Shown here piece after piece: positions 16,255-23,627 of a stretch of DNA of 64,000 nucleotides. Origin of the DNA: Mycobacterium adipatum (GTDB lineage Bacteria > Actinomycetota > Actinomycetes > Mycobacteriales > Mycobacteriaceae). The DNA is taken from NCBI RefSeq assembly GCF_001644575.1, contig NZ_CP015596.1:5456001-5520000 (forward strand), written 5' to 3'. Numbering within the stretch: the stretch's first letter is position 1; every line of letters starts with the position of its first letter. The position numbers and the translations under genes were made by a program. A model generated the notes under the pieces. That model saw only the letters and a program-made list of their open reading frames with translations. It searched no databases and was not told where the DNA came from.

Positions 16255-17018
16255 GGGTTTGCGGCCTTTCGTTGACCGGACTGGATGGTCTGCTGTATTT
16301 CGTGGACACCGAGCCCGATCTCGTGCGCGGCGGCGGCGAGCGCTGAATAGACCGCTGCGGGAGCTGAATCTGCTGCTGCCCTTGCCGCCGCCCAGAACAG
16401 GGCTGCGTTCCTGCCGCCCTCCTGTGCCTCTTGCACGGTGCGGATCAGACCATCCCAGCGATCACCAGATGACGGTGTCGTAGTACGAGTCGGTGCCACG
16501 CAGGTGGGTTGGACGATCAGGGCCTGCAGGTGTTCGGGGAGATCCGCGATAGGGGCGTCACGGTGAATGCGGTACGGCTTCCCGGTGTCCGGGTGGATAC
16601 TGCCGGGCGCAACCAGATACCCAGTACCGCCGGCCTTTACGTCGATCCCCGGGATGCCCTGGACCTTGCCTCGAACGGCACCGGAAATCCGGTAATAAAG
16701 GTGCCATCCGCCGCCGCCGGTCTGCACGCAAAGAGTCTCGTCCTCGGGACGCAAGTCGAGCGCTGAGACGTGGCCACCATGGCGCGGATCGACATCGAGT
16801 GCGATGACGCCGAGTTGGGTGACTCCCCAGTTGCAGCCTCGGAACTTCCGATGCCATGAAGCGATGACGTTGCGGTCGGTGGTGAAGTCCTGCACACCGT
16901 GCGCGGTGATGGGAACCTTGCCGGCCAGCGGGCCGACGCTGAACCCGTGGCCCAGCATGATGTCGAGGGGATTGCCCCCGCCGCGATCGGCGGGGGCACC
17001 CTTAGCGTCGTTGCTCAC
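16251..17018 (-). CDS. Prim-pol (bifunctional DNA primase/polymerase) domain protein
   Basis: A 255-residue protein with the archaeo-eukaryotic primase-type prim-pol fold. Catalytic acids are D75 and D77 in ALDVDPRHGG, followed by TGGGGWHLYYR and then GIDVKAGGTGYLVAPGS, the third acidic site and nucleotide loop. Such proteins make primers and extend them at plasmid and satellite origins. The helicase half usually fused to it is the next gene. Start and stop overlap neighbours by 4 bases each way. The C-terminal 60 residues form an alanine-rich helical tail. Confidence 0.85.
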   Translation of the reverse strand: MSNDAKGAPADRGGGNPLDIMLGHGFSVGPLAGKVPITAHGVQDFTTDRNVIASWHRKFRGCNWGVTQLGVIALDVDPRHGGHVSALDLRPEDETLCVQTGGGGWHLYYRISGAVRGKVQGIPGIDVKAGGTGYLVAPGSIHPDTGKPYRIHRDAPIADLPEHLQALIVQPTCVAPTRTTTPSSGDRWDGLIRTVQEAQEGGRNAALFWAAARAAADSAPAAVYSALAAAAHEIGLGVHEIQQTIQSGQRKAANP

Positions 17019-17716
17019 TTATCGGCCATCCCACGAAGCTTTTCGAGGAGTGCGCTGACCAGATCGGCGTCGAGCTTGTCGGTGTAGACCGATGCCTTGA
17101 GTAGCACCTTGGCGAGTTCTTCGCGGCGCTCGCGCAGCAGCTTTGCGTTGCGGTAGTGCAGGCAGTTGACGCAATCGCCGACGTCCCACCACATTCCGGT
17201 CTCAGGATCGAACGCCTCGTGGTTCAGCATCTCCTCGTCGGTCAGTTGCTCCGGGGCGTCGAACTCCGTGACGTCTCGGCCGTTCTCCCTGTACTGCTTG
17301 GGAACGGGCATCATGACTCCGCACATAGCGGGGAACATGTCTCTGCCAGCCTCCCTGGCCGTTCGCTCATCGTTCTTCCAGTACCGGTGATGCATGTACG
17401 GGTTCTGCGGGAACGCCTCGTGGTACTGGCGGCGGATCTCGGCCTGCTTTGCCTCGGAGAGACGTGGATTGGTCCAGCGGAGGCCGATCAGCTGCATCTG
17501 TTCGGCATGGTCGCGGAGAGTGTCCTGCTCGGGGTGGATCAATGCGTGGGTCGTGACTCGGCCACAATCAGCGCACTTGAGGTCACCGGTCTCCCGGTGC
17601 CAGTCGCGGTCGATCGGTCCAGCCATCCAGTAGTTCTCGGCCCGGTGATTGCGCGGGCGGCTGCACGTCCGAAGTGATCCGCAGACGCAACACAGTGCCT
17701 TCATCCGCGCGCTCAT
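17015..17716 (-). CDS. Zinc-binding hypothetical protein of satellite elements
   Basis: A 233-residue protein with three cysteine pairs: CCVCGSLRTC at residues 9-18, CADCG near 48 and CVNC near 185. These would hold one or two zincs. The middle is rich in aromatic and charged residues (HHRYWKNDERTAREAGRDMF). I have seen proteins of this shape in actinobacterial prophage-like islands, but have no function for them. It overlaps both neighbours by 4 bases, upstream of the prim-pol gene, so a DNA-binding role in replication or its control is plausible. Confidence 0.7.
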   Translation of the reverse strand: MSARMKALCCVCGSLRTCSRPRNHRAENYWMAGPIDRDWHRETGDLKCADCGRVTTHALIHPEQDTLRDHAEQMQLIGLRWTNPRLSEAKQAEIRRQYHEAFPQNPYMHHRYWKNDERTAREAGRDMFPAMCGVMMPVPKQYRENGRDVTEFDAPEQLTDEEMLNHEAFDPETGMWWDVGDCVNCLHYRNAKLLRERREELAKVLLKASVYTDKLDADLVSALLEKLRGMADK

Positions 17717-18021
17717 TGGGTCACCGCCTGGGAGTCGGTTTCCAGCGCGTCGGTGGCACGGTCGAGAGCGACGGCAGCCCGACGCAGATGACCGAGTGCG
17801 ACCACAATGTCAGCGACGGCGAACAGCGGAGCCGACTCGGGCAGCTCGCGCAGGATCTCGTTCAGATCGTGTCGCAGCAGGTCCACCTTGTTGACCGCGA
17901 CATCGATGCGCTGCGCGACAGTCTCGGGCGGGGTGTAACTTGCGCAGAACCCGCACACGGTTTGATCTGCTGTGACTGGGACAGTGCAGTGCTTGCACGA
18001 CTCAGGGGTTATGGTGGTCAT
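17713..18021 (-). CDS. Small zinc-ribbon protein
   Basis: A 102-residue protein with CKHC at residues 9-12 and CGFC at 23-26, one zinc ribbon, followed by two long helices (about 36-100). The stop overlaps the start of the next gene by 4 bases. The ATG at 18021 has AGGAG close upstream. It belongs to the satellite early operon; function is unknown. Confidence 0.68.
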   Translation of the reverse strand: MTTITPESCKHCTVPVTADQTVCGFCASYTPPETVAQRIDVAVNKVDLLRHDLNEILRELPESAPLFAVADIVVALGHLRRAAVALDRATDALETDSQAVTQ

Positions 18022-18032
18022 CAGAACTTCTC

Positions 18033-18179
18033 CTATCTAGCGGTTGGGGTGTTCGAACGGCCCTCGGCGGTGTTGGCGCACCGTGCGAGGGCATTTTTTG
18101 TGGGACGTAGATCCTCGGTGTGATCCGAATCGGGCACGAGGCCTAAGTCCGCGTGCTCCTGCTGCGGCAGATACCGCAT
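18033..18179 (-). CDS. 48-residue protein coupled to the excisionase-like gene
   Basis: The ATG shares its A with the stop of the HTH gene in a TGATG overlap, the usual sign of translational coupling. The protein (MRYLPQQEHADLGLVPDSDH...) is polar, has no cysteine pair or membrane helix and matches nothing I know. It ends 11 bases before the zinc-ribbon gene. The overlap is the main reason to call it. Confidence 0.5.
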   Translation of the reverse strand: MRYLPQQEHADLGLVPDSDHTEDLRPTKNALARCANTAEGRSNTPTAR

Positions 18180-18376
18180 CAGGCCGCACCGCCGCGACGG
18201 GTGGCCTTCTCCTGCTCCGCGATCCAACGCTCAACTTCGGACCGCCTGTAGACGACGCGCTTGCCGAGCGTGAATGACGCTGGACCGCTGTCGGTATGAC
18301 GCCAATAACGGAGGGTTGCCGCCGGGATACCGGTGGTCCGCGAGACCTCTCCGGTAGACAAATACTCAGTTTCCAT
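18179..18376 (-). CDS. Excisionase-like HTH protein (AlpA/MerR-type)
   Basis: A 65-residue DNA-binding protein: LSTGEVSRTTGIPAATLRYWR is the helix-turn-helix and RVVYRRSEVERWI the wing. Small proteins of this shape next to a tyrosine integrase act as recombination directionality factors or activators. AGGA about eight bases before the ATG supports this start over an upstream one. It diverges from the XRE regulator gene, with 90 bp of shared regulatory DNA holding an inverted repeat (18404-18452). It leads the long minus-strand operon, so it may be the switch for excision and replication. Confidence 0.8.
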   Translation of the reverse strand: METEYLSTGEVSRTTGIPAATLRYWRHTDSGPASFTLGKRVVYRRSEVERWIAEQEKATRRGGAA

Positions 18377-18403
18377 AATCACATCCTGTGTTGGTTGGTG
18401 CGT

Positions 18404-18452
18404 ACACGATGTGAGCATACACGCGATGTGTTGGACGGCAAGCACATCGTGT
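18404..18452. promoter_or_regulatory. Putative operator sites between xis-like and repressor genes
   Basis: ACACGATGTG at 18404-18413 recurs inverted as CACATCGTGT at 18443-18452, and a close copy (ACGCGATGTG) sits at 18421-18430. Three copies of a CGATGTG core between divergent regulatory genes is the layout of a repressor-controlled switch. Confidence 0.6.
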
Positions 18453-18466
18453 GACACCCTGGTGTC

Positions 18467-19093
18467 GTGGTTGATGAAGCCGACTCCGGGTCTCGCGCGC
18501 GCAGCAGCGACCCTTTGGACATTCACTTTGCTCAGAACATGACGCGCCTGCGGGAAGCCAACGGCATGAGCCAAGCCGAACTGGTTCAGAAATTGCGCAC
18601 CAATGGTTGGACGAATGTGCACCCGACCACCATCTCGCGCATAGAAAAAGGTGAACGACCCGTCCGCCTCAGCGAAGCTACGAGGATCGCACGCATTCTC
18701 GGACAAGACGTTTCGCTAATGATGAGGCGGCCGTCCCAGGCCGGAGTAGCTGACGAAGCCGAGAGGTATGCAGCGCTAGTCTGCGAGAGCTACAACCAGA
18801 TCAGCGAAGGCGTTTTCACGCTGCTTAGACGTCGGTTCGTCTTCCGAAACCGATTGAACGAGCTAAAAGAGGTTGCCGAACGCGAAAACGATCCCGAGCT
18901 CGAGGAGCAATTCGAGGAGTTGGAGAACTACTTGGGCCTCAGGGTTGATAAAGCCGTGGAGACTGGTCGGCAGGGCTACAACGACACCCGGGTGACGATG
19001 ACGGCCGATTTCCAGACCTTCTACGGCATTTCAGCCAACACCCTCAATCCAGAAGATATCGATCGGGCAGACATAGATGCTGCAGAGGCGTAA
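18467..19093 (+). CDS. XRE-family repressor of the element
   Basis: A 208-residue protein. The HTH spans about residues 25-80, with MSQAELVQKL and TTISRIEKGERPVRLSEA as the helix pair of the Xre/Cro type. The C-terminal half has long charged helices (RNRLNELKEVAERENDPELEEQFEEL) likely for dimerisation. There is no LexA-type peptidase motif, so SOS self-cleavage is not expected; induction by a helper protein is possible. The GTG at 18467 has no ribosome site. The end overlaps the integrase start by 17 bases, so repressor and integrase are made from one message. Confidence 0.8.
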   Translation: MVDEADSGSRARSSDPLDIHFAQNMTRLREANGMSQAELVQKLRTNGWTNVHPTTISRIEKGERPVRLSEATRIARILGQDVSLMMRRPSQAGVADEAERYAALVCESYNQISEGVFTLLRRRFVFRNRLNELKEVAERENDPELEEQFEELENYLGLRVDKAVETGRQGYNDTRVTMTADFQTFYGISANTLNPEDIDRADIDAAEA

Positions 19094-20312
19094 TCGTCGT
19101 TCCGGTGTGGAGGACCGCTGGAACAAGACTGTCCGGTTACCGGACGGCTCAACGGAGACTGTTCAGTCTGCCGCCCACGGCAAAGGATTGCGCTGGCGTG
19201 CAAGGTATGTCGACGAGAACGGCAAGGAACACGCCAAAGGGTTTGGCCGGAAAGCTGATGCCCAGAATTGGTTGAACAAGCAGGTGTCGGATCAGGTCAC
19301 AGGCACCTGGACCGACCCGGCACTGTCGGCCGTGACATTCGGGGAAATGGCCGACCGATGGATCGCTACGAAGGCAGTGCGGGCACCCAAGACTGTCGCC
19401 GGGTACCGGTCTTTGCTCGACACCATCGTCCTCCCCCACTGGAAAGACATCCCTCTCCGCGAGGTGAGGTTCGAGGATCTGCAGGTGTGGATCGCCAGCC
19501 TTTCTGTCGATGGCTCGGTGAGGTTCGAGGGCAAGGGCTTGAGCGCGTCAAGGGTGCGTCAGGCCCATCAGCTTGTCGGTGCGGTTCTCCGGTTCGCGGT
19601 GAAGGCCAAGCACCTGCCGGCCAATCCCGCCGAGGGCGTCGAACTGCCCAGCATCCCGGAGACGGAACAGCGGTACCTGACCCACGAGCAGTTGCACCGC
19701 GTTGCGGTGGCTGCCGGTCGGCACCGCACCCTGGTCCTGGTCCTCGGGTACTGCGGGCTGCGCTTCGGAGAGGCGGCTGCACTGAAGGTGTCCAACGTCG
19801 ATACCGAGGCCGGACGCATCCGGGTTGCCCGGTCGGTGACCTATGTCCGTAAGCAGGGACAGTTGGAGGGGCCGACGAAGGGCAAGCAGTCCCGGACGGT
19901 GCCGGTGCCGGCGTTCCTGAACGCTCTGTTGAAGACGGAGATCAAGGGCCGCGCTCCCGACGAGCTACTGTTCCCGCCTACCCGCGGCGACAAGTGGCTG
20001 ACCCTCGGCCAGGCCCGCTACTCATTCCAGAAGGCCACAGCGGCGGTGGACGGCTGCGCCGGGGTCAGGATGCATGACCTACGCCACACCTGCGCGGCCC
20101 TGGCGATCCGGTCAGGAGCCAACATCAAGGTGGTCCAGCGGCTTCTCGGACACAAGTCCGCAGTACTCACCCTCGACCGGTACGGGCACCTCTATCCGGA
20201 CGATCTAGACGCCGTTGCAGCGGCTTTCGATGCGGCTGCTGGGACTGCTGCGGACGCTCTGCGGACGGCAGCTCCCCTGAAACCAGTCAGGCCCCCTCGA
20301 AAGGGGGCCTGA
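19077..20312 (+). CDS. int: Tyrosine site-specific integrase
   Basis: A 411-residue recombinase. The N-terminal arm-binding part (about 15-75, AP2-like) is followed by a SAM-like core-binding domain (85-180) and the catalytic domain. Active residues are R229 (GLRFGE), H333 and R336 (MHDLRHT), H359 (LGHKS) and Y369 (DRYGHLY). It inserts the element at tRNA-Tyr, whose 3' end lies 7 bases after the stop codon. The last codons run through the duplicated terminator hairpin. ATG 19077 overlaps the repressor gene; GTG 19107 is an alternative start. Confidence 0.95.
   Translation: MLQRRNRRSGVEDRWNKTVRLPDGSTETVQSAAHGKGLRWRARYVDENGKEHAKGFGRKADAQNWLNKQVSDQVTGTWTDPALSAVTFGEMADRWIATKAVRAPKTVAGYRSLLDTIVLPHWKDIPLREVRFEDLQVWIASLSVDGSVRFEGKGLSASRVRQAHQLVGAVLRFAVKAKHLPANPAEGVELPSIPETEQRYLTHEQLHRVAVAAGRHRTLVLVLGYCGLRFGEAAALKVSNVDTEAGRIRVARSVTYVRKQGQLEGPTKGKQSRTVPVPAFLNALLKTEIKGRAPDELLFPPTRGDKWLTLGQARYSFQKATAAVDGCAGVRMHDLRHTCAALAIRSGANIKVVQRLLGHKSAVLTLDRYGHLYPDDLDAVAAAFDAAAGTAADALRTAAPLKPVRPPRKGA
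20287..20312. terminator. tRNA-Tyr terminator hairpin, also the end of int
   Basis: An 11-bp perfect stem (20287-20297 with 20302-20312) and a CGAA loop just after the tRNA on the minus strand. The integrase stop codon lies in the right arm. Confidence 0.7.
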
Positions 20313-20373
20313 CCAGTGTGGCAGGTACAGGATTCGAACCTGTGTAGGCGTTAGCCGACGGATTTACAGTCCG
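20287..20373. repeat. attR: 87-bp direct repeat
   Basis: Matches 10823-10908 apart from one inserted C and one T/A change. It covers the terminator and the tRNA-Tyr 3' part to the anticodon stem. Identity stops at 20373, so crossover happened within the shared stretch. Confidence 0.92.
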
Positions 20374-20401
20374 CTCCCATTGGCCGCTCGGGCAACCTGC
20401 C
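20319..20401 (-). tRNA. tRNA-Tyr (GTA anticodon)
   Basis: An 83-nt class II tRNA: acceptor arms GGCAGGT and ACCTGCC pair fully, D arm CCCGAGCGG, anticodon loop CTGTAAA with GTA, a long variable arm as in Tyr tRNAs, and T arm with GTTCGAATC. The discriminator is A and CCA is not encoded. It stays functional because the integrated element supplies an identical 3' end. It is read away from yajQ. Confidence 0.96.
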
Positions 20402-20477
20402 GGAATTTGGTGCGAGTAGCAGGGTACAACGAGGATGTACCGAAGACGAAAACGGCCAGCACCAACAGGAGGCTCCA

Positions 20478-20969
20478 GTGGCGGATTCCAGCTTCGACAT
20501 CGTCAGCAAGGCAGATCGGCAAGAGGTCGACAATGCGCTCAACCAGGCGGCCAAGGAGCTGTCCACCCGGTTCGACTTCCGCGGCACCGACACCACCATC
20601 GAATGGCAGGGCGAGGAGGGCATCATCCTGGTCTCCTCCACCGAGGAGCGTGTCAAGGCCGCCGTCGACGTGTTCAAGGAGAAGTTGATCCGCCGCGACA
20701 TCTCCATGAAGGCGTTCGAGGCCGGTGACCCACAGCCCTCGGGGAAGACCTACAAGATCATCGGCAGCATCAAACAGGGCATCGACAGCGAGAATGCCAA
20801 GAAGATCACCAAACTGATCCGCGACGAGGGCCCCAAGGGGGTCAAGGCGCAGATTCAGGGCGAGGAGATCCGGGTCAGCTCCAAAAAGCGTGACGACCTG
20901 CAGGCCGTGCAGGCCCTGTTGCGCGGCGCCGACCTCGAGGTGGCGCTGCAGTTCGTCAACTACCGGTAA
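20478..20969 (+). CDS. yajQ: YajQ family nucleotide/cyclic-di-GMP-binding protein
   Basis: A 163-residue cytosolic protein covering the whole YajQ/UPF0234 family length, with [20 protein letters not shown] at the start, [12 protein letters not shown] and the C-terminal [16 protein letters not shown] strand. Two ferredoxin-like domains are expected. Members bind nucleotides, RNA or cyclic di-GMP in different bacteria. AGGAGG five bases before the GTG fixes the start. The gene order tRNA-Tyr, yajQ, gpsA matches the M. tuberculosis Rv0566c region as I recall it. Confidence 0.93.
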   Translation: MADSSFDIVSKADRQEVDNALNQAAKELSTRFDFRGTDTTIEWQGEEGIILVSSTEERVKAAVDVFKEKLIRRDISMKAFEAGDPQPSGKTYKIIGSIKQGIDSENAKKITKLIRDEGPKGVKAQIQGEEIRVSSKKRDDLQAVQALLRGADLEVALQFVNYR

Positions 20970-21022
20970 CGCAGTCCGCGAGCCAGTTCGGCAACTTGCG
21001 GTCGCGGGCACGATCGCGGCAA

Positions 21023-21028
21023 TACGCT
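21023..21028 (+). promoter_or_regulatory. -10 box for a leaderless gpsA transcript
   Basis: TACGCT six bases before ATG 21035, with no ribosome site in between. Confidence 0.4.
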
Positions 21029-21034
21029 GACCCG

Positions 21035-22060
21035 ATGGCACCTGCGCAACGCGAACCGAACGTCGTCGTCCTGGGCGGTGGGTCCTGGGGCACCACCGTC
21101 GCCACCATCTGTGCCCGGCGCACGCCGACCCTGCAATGGGTGCGATCCGAGGACACCGCCAAGGACATCAACGACAACCACCGCAACTCGCGCTATCTCG
21201 GCGACGAGGTCGTACTGCCCGACGGACTGCGGGCCACCACCGACTTCTCCGAAGCCGCACAGAGCGCCGATGTCATCGTGATGGGCGTCCCCTCGCACGG
21301 GTTCCGCGGTGTGCTCGAGGAGCTGGCCCGCGAGCTGCGCCCGTGGGTGCCGGTGGTGTCGCTGGTGAAGGGCCTGGAGCAGGGCACCAACCTGCGGATG
21401 AGCCAGGTCGTCGATGAGGTGCTGCCCGGGCATCCCGCCGGAATCCTGGCCGGGCCGAACATCGCCCGCGAGGTCGCCGAGGGCTACGCCGCTGCCGCGG
21501 TGCTCGCCATGCCCGACCAGCATCTGGCCGCCAACCTGGCAGACCTGTTCCGCACCAGGCGGTTTCGCACCTACACCTCCGACGATGTGGTGGGCGTGGA
21601 GATGGCCGGGGCGCTCAAGAACGTGTACGCCATCGCGGTCGGCATGGGCTATTCGTTGGGTATCGGGGAGAACACCCGGGCGATGGTGATGGCCCGCGCG
21701 GTCGCCGAGATGTCCAAGCTCGGCGTGGCCATGGGTGGGCATCGCGACACCTTCGGCGGCCTGGCCGGGATGGGTGACCTCATCGTCACCTGCACCTCAC
21801 AGCGCAGCCGCAATCGTCACGTCGGCGAACAGCTGGGCTCGGGCAAGACCGTCGAGGAGATCATCGCGGCGATGAACCAGGTCGCCGAGGGCGTGAAGGC
21901 GTCCTCGGTCATCATGGATTTCGCCGAGCAGTACGGGATTCCGATGCCGATCGCCCGCGAGGTCGACGGCGTGATCAACCACGGCTGCACCGTCGAGGAC
22001 GCCTACCGCGGGCTGATGTTGGAGAAGCCCGGCCACGAGGTGCACGGCGCGGGCTTCTGA
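21035..22060 (+). CDS. gpsA: NAD(P)-dependent glycerol-3-phosphate dehydrogenase
   Basis: A 341-residue enzyme that reduces dihydroxyacetone phosphate to sn-glycerol 3-phosphate for phospholipid synthesis. The dinucleotide fold starts with VVLGGGSWGTTVA. The catalytic lysine is in EMAGALKNVYAIA, and the C-terminal domain has GHRDTFGGLAGMGDLIVTC. Full family length. ATG 21035 is preferred because a TACGCT box lies six bases upstream; the frame is open further upstream but unconserved. It follows yajQ by 65 bp. Confidence 0.93.
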   Translation: MAPAQREPNVVVLGGGSWGTTVATICARRTPTLQWVRSEDTAKDINDNHRNSRYLGDEVVLPDGLRATTDFSEAAQSADVIVMGVPSHGFRGVLEELARELRPWVPVVSLVKGLEQGTNLRMSQVVDEVLPGHPAGILAGPNIAREVAEGYAAAAVLAMPDQHLAANLADLFRTRRFRTYTSDDVVGVEMAGALKNVYAIAVGMGYSLGIGENTRAMVMARAVAEMSKLGVAMGGHRDTFGGLAGMGDLIVTCTSQRSRNRHVGEQLGSGKTVEEIIAAMNQVAEGVKASSVIMDFAEQYGIPMPIAREVDGVINHGCTVEDAYRGLMLEKPGHEVHGAGF

Positions 22061-22079
22061 TCCGCGCGCCCGCCCGCTG

Positions 22080-22616
22080 TCAGTTGAAGTAGGGGTTGCG
22101 CCCCTCGGGACGGTCCAGCAACGGGTTGCTCGGGTTGAGGATGTAGCTGCCGGCCGGGCTGATCACGAAACCGGACTGGTCGAAGGAGTTCTGGCATGCG
22201 GTCACCACGCCGTCGGTGCCGCAGCTGACATTCTGGAAGCCGATGCGCGAGTTGGCGGGCAGCGGCTGGGCCGGCTGATCCCCGACGTAGATGGCATTGG
22301 CTGCGTTGGCGAAGCCGGGCGCTCCCACCTGACCACCGGACACCACGTTGGCGCCGTTGGGCGCCGCCGGGAACGGCCCGCTACAGCCGTAGCCGCCGGT
22401 GCCGCGGCTGATCACGCAGGTGATGTCGCCGGGCACGGTGAAGGCGTACATGGTGCCGTCGTTCACCGCGTACGCAGACGGCTTCACCAGCTCCCAGGCG
22501 TTGATGTTCGGGCCCGGCGGCGGCGGTGGTGGGGGCGCAGGCTCGGCCCCGGCGATCGCCGGGGCGCTCATGGCGGCGGCCGCCGCCATGACGGAGAACA
22601 GACCTCGCATACGCAT
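22080..22616 (-). CDS. Exported hypothetical protein, proline-rich N-terminus
   Basis: A 178-residue protein with a signal peptide (about 1-24) followed by seven prolines. The mature part has four cysteines (ITCVIS, GYGCSG, VSCGTDG, TACQNS), probably two disulfides, and ends in DRPEGRNPYFN. Mycobacteria have several such secreted proteins of unknown role. A TAGGGT box six bases before ATG 22616 suggests a leaderless message. It converges on gpsA, with 19 bp between the stops. Confidence 0.8.
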   Translation of the reverse strand: MRMRGLFSVMAAAAAMSAPAIAGAEPAPPPPPPPGPNINAWELVKPSAYAVNDGTMYAFTVPGDITCVISRGTGGYGCSGPFPAAPNGANVVSGGQVGAPGFANAANAIYVGDQPAQPLPANSRIGFQNVSCGTDGVVTACQNSFDQSGFVISPAGSYILNPSNPLLDRPEGRNPYFN

Positions 22617-22622
22617 GGCGAC

Positions 22623-22628
22623 ACCCTA
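22623..22628 (-). promoter_or_regulatory. -10 box of leaderless promoter
   Basis: TAGGGT on the minus strand, six bases before ATG 22616. Confidence 0.4.
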
Positions 22629-22684
22629 GCCTGCGCGCCGGTCGCGGGCCACGTTTGCTGAGCGACCCCGCTGCGCGCGCTCGG

Positions 22685-23566
22685 TCAGTACTGGCCCGGC
22701 CCGCGGCCGGCCATGGCTTCCAGCCGCGCGATCCGGTCCTCCATCGGCGGATGGGTGGAGAAAAGCTTGCCGATCTTCTCCCCCGCCCGGAACGGGTTGG
22801 CGATCATCAGGTGCGCCTGGTCGGCCAGTTGCGGTTCGGGCGGCAGCGGCGCGGCCTGCACACCGTAGGCGATCTTGCGCAGCGCGCTGGCCAGCGCCAG
22901 CGGATCACCGGTCAGCTCCGCACCCGACTGGTCGGCCTGGTACTCGCGCGAACGCGACACCGCCAGTTTCACCACGGTGGCCGCGATCGGGCCCAGCAGC
23001 GAAACCAACAGCATGGCAAAGGGATTCGCTCCACCGTCACGATTACCGCCGAACATGGAGGCGAACATGGCGATATTGGCCAGGGCGGTGATCACCGACG
23101 CGAGGGCACCCGCCACGCACGAGATCAGGATGTCGCGGTTGTACACATGGGACAGCTCGTGGCCGAGCACCGCGCGCAGTTCCCGCTCGTCGAGAATTCC
23201 CAGGATGCCGGTGGTGCAGCACACCGCGGCATTACGCGGATTGCGTCCGGTGGCGAACGCGTTGGGCGCGGCGGTGTCGCTGATGTACAGCCGAGGCATC
23301 GGTTGACGCGCGGTGGTCGCGAGTTCGCGGACGATCCGGTACATCGCCGGTGCCTGCATCTCGGTGACGGGCTGGGCGTGCATCGCCCGCAACGCCATCT
23401 TGTCGCTGTTGAAGTACACGTACGCGTTCATGCCGACCGCGAACAACACCGACAACCACAGGATCGACGAATTGCCGAACAGTGAACCGATGAAAACGAT
23501 GAGCGCGGACATGCAGACGAGCAGCACGAAGGTCTTCATCCGGTTGGCATGCGGGTGCCAGGTCAT
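22685..23566 (-). CDS. htpX: Membrane zinc protease HtpX
   Basis: A 293-residue M48 peptidase with two N-terminal membrane helices (about 8-50) and two more after the active site. The zinc site is H136-E-L-S-H140, with a glutamate in [13 protein letters not shown] as third ligand. HtpX degrades misfolded membrane proteins together with FtsH-type quality control. AGGAGG upstream of the ATG fixes the start. Same place relative to gpsA and grcC1 as Rv0563 in M. tuberculosis. Confidence 0.94.
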   Translation of the reverse strand: MTWHPHANRMKTFVLLVCMSALIVFIGSLFGNSSILWLSVLFAVGMNAYVYFNSDKMALRAMHAQPVTEMQAPAMYRIVRELATTARQPMPRLYISDTAAPNAFATGRNPRNAAVCCTTGILGILDERELRAVLGHELSHVYNRDILISCVAGALASVITALANIAMFASMFGGNRDGGANPFAMLLVSLLGPIAATVVKLAVSRSREYQADQSGAELTGDPLALASALRKIAYGVQAAPLPPEPQLADQAHLMIANPFRAGEKIGKLFSTHPPMEDRIARLEAMAGRGPGQY

Positions 23567-23627
23567 CAGAGTTCCTCCTACGAAAGGCTTCGCTGGTGTA
23601 ACGCCGGTCGACCCCCGTAGGTTCCGG

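Larger units (their letters stand above)
10823..20373. mobile_element. 9.5-kb phage satellite / prophage-like element in tRNA-Tyr
   Basis: The element is bounded by the att repeats, with integrase next to the intact tRNA. Order from right: integrase, XRE regulator (both +), then on the minus strand excisionase-like HTH, 48-aa protein, two zinc-binding proteins, prim-pol, P-loop ATPase, 138-aa protein, scaffold-like protein, HK97 capsid protein, then cargo. Many genes overlap by 1-8 bases. No terminase, portal, protease, head-tail, tail, lysin or holin gene is visible, so it cannot make a virion alone. Size and content resemble phiRv1/phiRv2 of M. tuberculosis and phage-inducible islands that carry capsid genes. 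It is intact enough to be mobilised by a helper, which is inference. Confidence 0.88.
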
